Of a stretch of DNA of 7,274 bases, positions 5,491 through 7,274 are shown piece after piece (the first letter of the stretch is position 1; each line of letters opens with the position of its first letter). Made by a program: the position numbers and the translations under genes. The notes under the pieces were generated by a model. That model was not told where the DNA came from, ran no database searches, and was given only the letters and a program-made list of their open reading frames with translations. The stretch covers positions 1 to 7,274 of the forward strand of contig USKS01000069.1 in NCBI GenBank assembly GCA_900555345.1, read 5' to 3'. The DNA comes from an uncultured Eubacteriales bacterium (lineage in GTDB: Bacteria > Bacillota_A > Clostridia > Oscillospirales > CAG-272).

Positions 5491-6222
5491 TCAGCCCTCC
5501 GAGCTGCCTTTGCCGTTTTCGTCCTCGAGCTCAAGGAATACATCCTCAAGGCTCTCGTCGCCGCGCACTTCTTCCATAGTGCCCGAACGGATAAGCTTGC
5601 CGCTTTTTATTATCGCGACCTTGTCGCACAGCTTTTCGGCGACCTCAAGAACGTGAGTTGAGAAGAATATTGCGCCGCCGCCCTGACACAGCTCACGCAT
5701 CATGCCCTTCAACAGGTGGGAGGCCTTAGGGTCAAGACCCACAAAGGGTTCGTCCATGATTATAAGCTTCGGGTCGTGCAGCCAGGCAGAAACTATGGCA
5801 AGCTTCTGCTTCATTCCGTGAGAATATGAGGATATGGGCTGCGAAAGAGCGTCCGTTATCTCAAAGCGCGCGGCATAGTCCTCTATTTTGCGGTTACGCT
5901 CCGACGTGCCGACACCGTATATATCGGCAATAAAGTCAAGATATTTTCTGCCTGTCATAAACGTATACAGATCCGGGTTGTCGGGAATATATGCAAGGCA
6001 TTTTTTCGCTTCGAGAGGATCATCTTTGACCGAAATGCCGTTTATGTATATTTCACCGGAGTCATATTTCAGAATGCCGGCGCAGGAGCGCAGAGTCGTT
6101 GTTTTGCCCGCTCCGTTGTGTCCGATAAATCCGTAGATCTCTCCGGGGGCTATATGAAGCGACAGATCGCTGACGGCGACTTTTTCGCCGTAGGTTTTGG
6201 TTAGGTTTTTAATACTGAGCAT
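5491..6222 (-). CDS. EcsA-like ABC transporter ATP-binding protein
   Basis: Cytoplasmic ATPase of an ABC exporter, 243 residues, all catalytic elements present. Walker A is GHNGAGKTT (34-42); the signature is SYSHGMKQK (132-140), the SHGM variant common in this subfamily. Walker B is LIIMDEP (153-159), the D-loop is GLDP (162-165), and the switch histidine is H190 in FSTHVL. The Q-loop reads AYIPDNPDLY (77-86), without glutamine, as in EcsA-type proteins, which carry YIPETPxLY there. The C-terminus ends SLEDVFLELEDE plus a short acidic tail. The start ATG 6222 is preceded by AAGGAAG on the minus strand at a suitable distance. It lies 36 nt after the ABC-2 permease gene and 86 nt before the GTG start of the large permease, so all are probably co-transcribed. 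Its likely partner is the large permease downstream. Confidence 0.95.
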   Translation of the reverse strand: MLSIKNLTKTYGEKVAVSDLSLHIAPGEIYGFIGHNGAGKTTTLRSCAGILKYDSGEIYINGISVKDDPLEAKKCLAYIPDNPDLYTFMTGRKYLDFIADIYGVGTSERNRKIEDYAARFEITDALSQPISSYSHGMKQKLAIVSAWLHDPKLIIMDEPFVGLDPKASHLLKGMMRELCQGGGAIFFSTHVLEVAEKLCDKVAIIKSGKLIRSGTMEEVRGDESLEDVFLELEDENGKGSSEG

Positions 6223-6258
6223 TAAATATTTCTTCCTTTCGTTTTTGCGCTTGAAAGC

Positions 6259-7155
6259 TTATTTCTTCTTTTTGGCGGCGCAGTTCAGAAGCACGTAGAG
6301 ACCGCAGAACAGCACCAGCGAGCCCGCAACAACGGCGTATTTTGCACCTGCGGATACTTCATGCGAGAAAAAGTACAGATTGCAGTCCACGGAGTCGCGT
6401 ATCATGCCGACGACCTCATCGGGGAAGCCCGAGGAGGACATTTCCTCGAACACACCGCGCATAAAGTCGCACCTGATAAGGCTTGTTCCGTATGTGCCGG
6501 GCAGGAACATCAGCACCTTTTGCAGCGTTTCGGGAAAGCTTGCGAGCGGCATATACGCGCCGCATACAAAGCCGTAGCCTGCACTCACTATTGTTCCGAC
6601 AGCGGACGCCTGTCCGTTTGTGGAAAGAGGGAAGTTTATGCAGGATGAAAGCGCCACGCCGAAAAGCGTCATCAGTACGATGTCGCCCGTAAGCAGAACT
6701 ACGTCGAGAAAGCTGAGGTACCAGCCTTTGACGGCAAGAAATGCAAGGCTTACGGCAAAGGCGGACACGGTGACGATAAGCGTTACCGCGGCGGAAGCGC
6801 AGAAATACGCAAGAGAGATAGTTGATCTCTTTACGGGGGAAACTGTTATATCGCGGATAGCGCCCGTGCATTTGTCCTGTATCATCAGAAGATTTGAGCA
6901 GAATGAGACCGTGACGCAGCTGACCGCCAGAAGAGAAGAGACAAGCTGCGCGCCGACAGTGCCGTTTATAAGCGCGTCGCTTACGTTAAAGCCCTGCGGC
7001 ATTGCCGAAACAAAGCTGTCGCGATAGACGTTTGCGAGAAATGTTGCATACAGCACGAGTAGTATCACAGGCGTTATAAGCGCCGAAAAGAACGCGCCGC
7101 GGTCCTTGAAAAACAGCTTGCAGTTGCGCGCCCAAAGCTTTGAAAATCCGGTCAT
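6259..7155 (-). CDS. ABC-2 type transporter permease, 298 aa
   Basis: Membrane subunit of a DrrB/ABC-2 type exporter. Six helices are predicted at about residues 21-41, 69-91, 112-142, 150-172, 183-206 and 271-291. Family signs are the N-terminal FKDRGAFFSALITPVILL segment, the cytoplasmic turn KCTGAIRDITVSPVKR (95-110), and GAYMPLASFPETLQKVLMFLPGTY (199-222), the usual ABC-2 loop after helix five. A larger extracytoplasmic segment (about 223-270) separates it from the last helix, and the protein ends in KKKK. GGAGG on the minus strand (7169-7165) lies 9 nt before ATG 7155. This ATG overlaps the stop of the preceding ATPase gene as ATGA, so the two are translationally coupled and should form one transporter. 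The substrate is unknown; relatives export drugs, peptides, or lipid- and polysaccharide-linked compounds. Confidence 0.93.
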   Translation of the reverse strand: MTGFSKLWARNCKLFFKDRGAFFSALITPVILLVLYATFLANVYRDSFVSAMPQGFNVSDALINGTVGAQLVSSLLAVSCVTVSFCSNLLMIQDKCTGAIRDITVSPVKRSTISLAYFCASAAVTLIVTVSAFAVSLAFLAVKGWYLSFLDVVLLTGDIVLMTLFGVALSSCINFPLSTNGQASAVGTIVSAGYGFVCGAYMPLASFPETLQKVLMFLPGTYGTSLIRCDFMRGVFEEMSSSGFPDEVVGMIRDSVDCNLYFFSHEVSAGAKYAVVAGSLVLFCGLYVLLNCAAKKKK

Positions 7156-7274
7156 TTTGTTTCACCTCCGCCGAGTTTTTTGCCCGTAACGGCGAGAAAT
7201 ACGTCGTCCATTTTGCCTTTCGTAATCTCGAAATCGGTGAACGCTTCGGGATATTTTATAATAAGGTCGCGCGC
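7152..7274 (-). CDS. ABC transporter ATP-binding protein, C-terminal fragment (start off window)
   Basis: Only the last 40 residues are in the window. They end in FEITKGKMDDVFLAVTGKKLGGGETK. The pattern DDVFLAVTGKKL is the usual C-terminus of DrrA/CcmA-type ABC ATPases, where it follows the ATPase core. The stop TGA (7154-7152) overlaps the ATG of the ABC-2 permease as ATGA. The gene is therefore the ATPase partner of that permease and the first visible gene of the exporter operon. The catalytic motifs lie beyond the right edge. Confidence 0.85.
   Translation of the reverse strand, partial: ARDLIIKYPEAFTDFEITKGKMDDVFLAVTGKKLGGGETK

Overview
The window looks like a chromosomal segment of a low-GC-lineage Firmicute, most likely a gut-type Clostridia (Oscillospiraceae/Ruminococcaceae-like). 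The evidence is indirect: strong GGAGG-type ribosome sites, a textbook extended -10 sigma-A promoter, a YoaP-type acetyltransferase, an EcsA-type ABC ATPase with its long permease, and balanced base composition. No phage, transposon, CRISPR, tRNA or rRNA signal was seen.

Layout, left to right. (1) Bases 2-916 (+) are the 3' part of a MacB/FtsX-type ABC permease whose start lies off the window. (2) Bases 917-1436 have no credible protein gene. They hold a small hairpin, a probable terminator, a near-consensus promoter (1163-1191), and a roughly 218-nt untranslated transcript. That transcript carries a diverged duplicated sequence element and ends in a strong intrinsic terminator (1366-1415). 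(3) Bases 1437-2571 (+) are a tightly packed three-gene unit: a 55-residue two-helix membrane peptide, a 70-residue soluble protein joined to it by an ATGA overlap, and a YoaP-type GNAT acetyltransferase with a thioredoxin-like C-terminal half. The only visible promoter for this unit is the one in front of the structured leader. (4) A 145-bp gap carries an open frame that may be a gene remnant. It is followed by a complete class I SAM-dependent methyltransferase of the leucine carboxyl methyltransferase-like group (2717-3622, +). (5) A perfect hairpin with A and T flanks (3724-3760) serves as a shared terminator for the converging gene sets. (6) Bases 3794-7274 (-) are an ABC exporter operon read right to left: the tail of a DrrA/CcmA-type ATPase, its ABC-2 permease (ATGA overlap), an EcsA-like ATPase, and a large roughly 12-helix permease.

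The window therefore holds parts of three ABC systems around a small acetyltransferase operon. Most genes are ordinary. The part most worth a second look is the 1163-1415 leader, which has a repeated element, alternative pairings and a terminator 22 nt before the first start codon. It resembles an attenuated or ligand-sensing leader, or a small RNA, that I could not match to a known class by eye.
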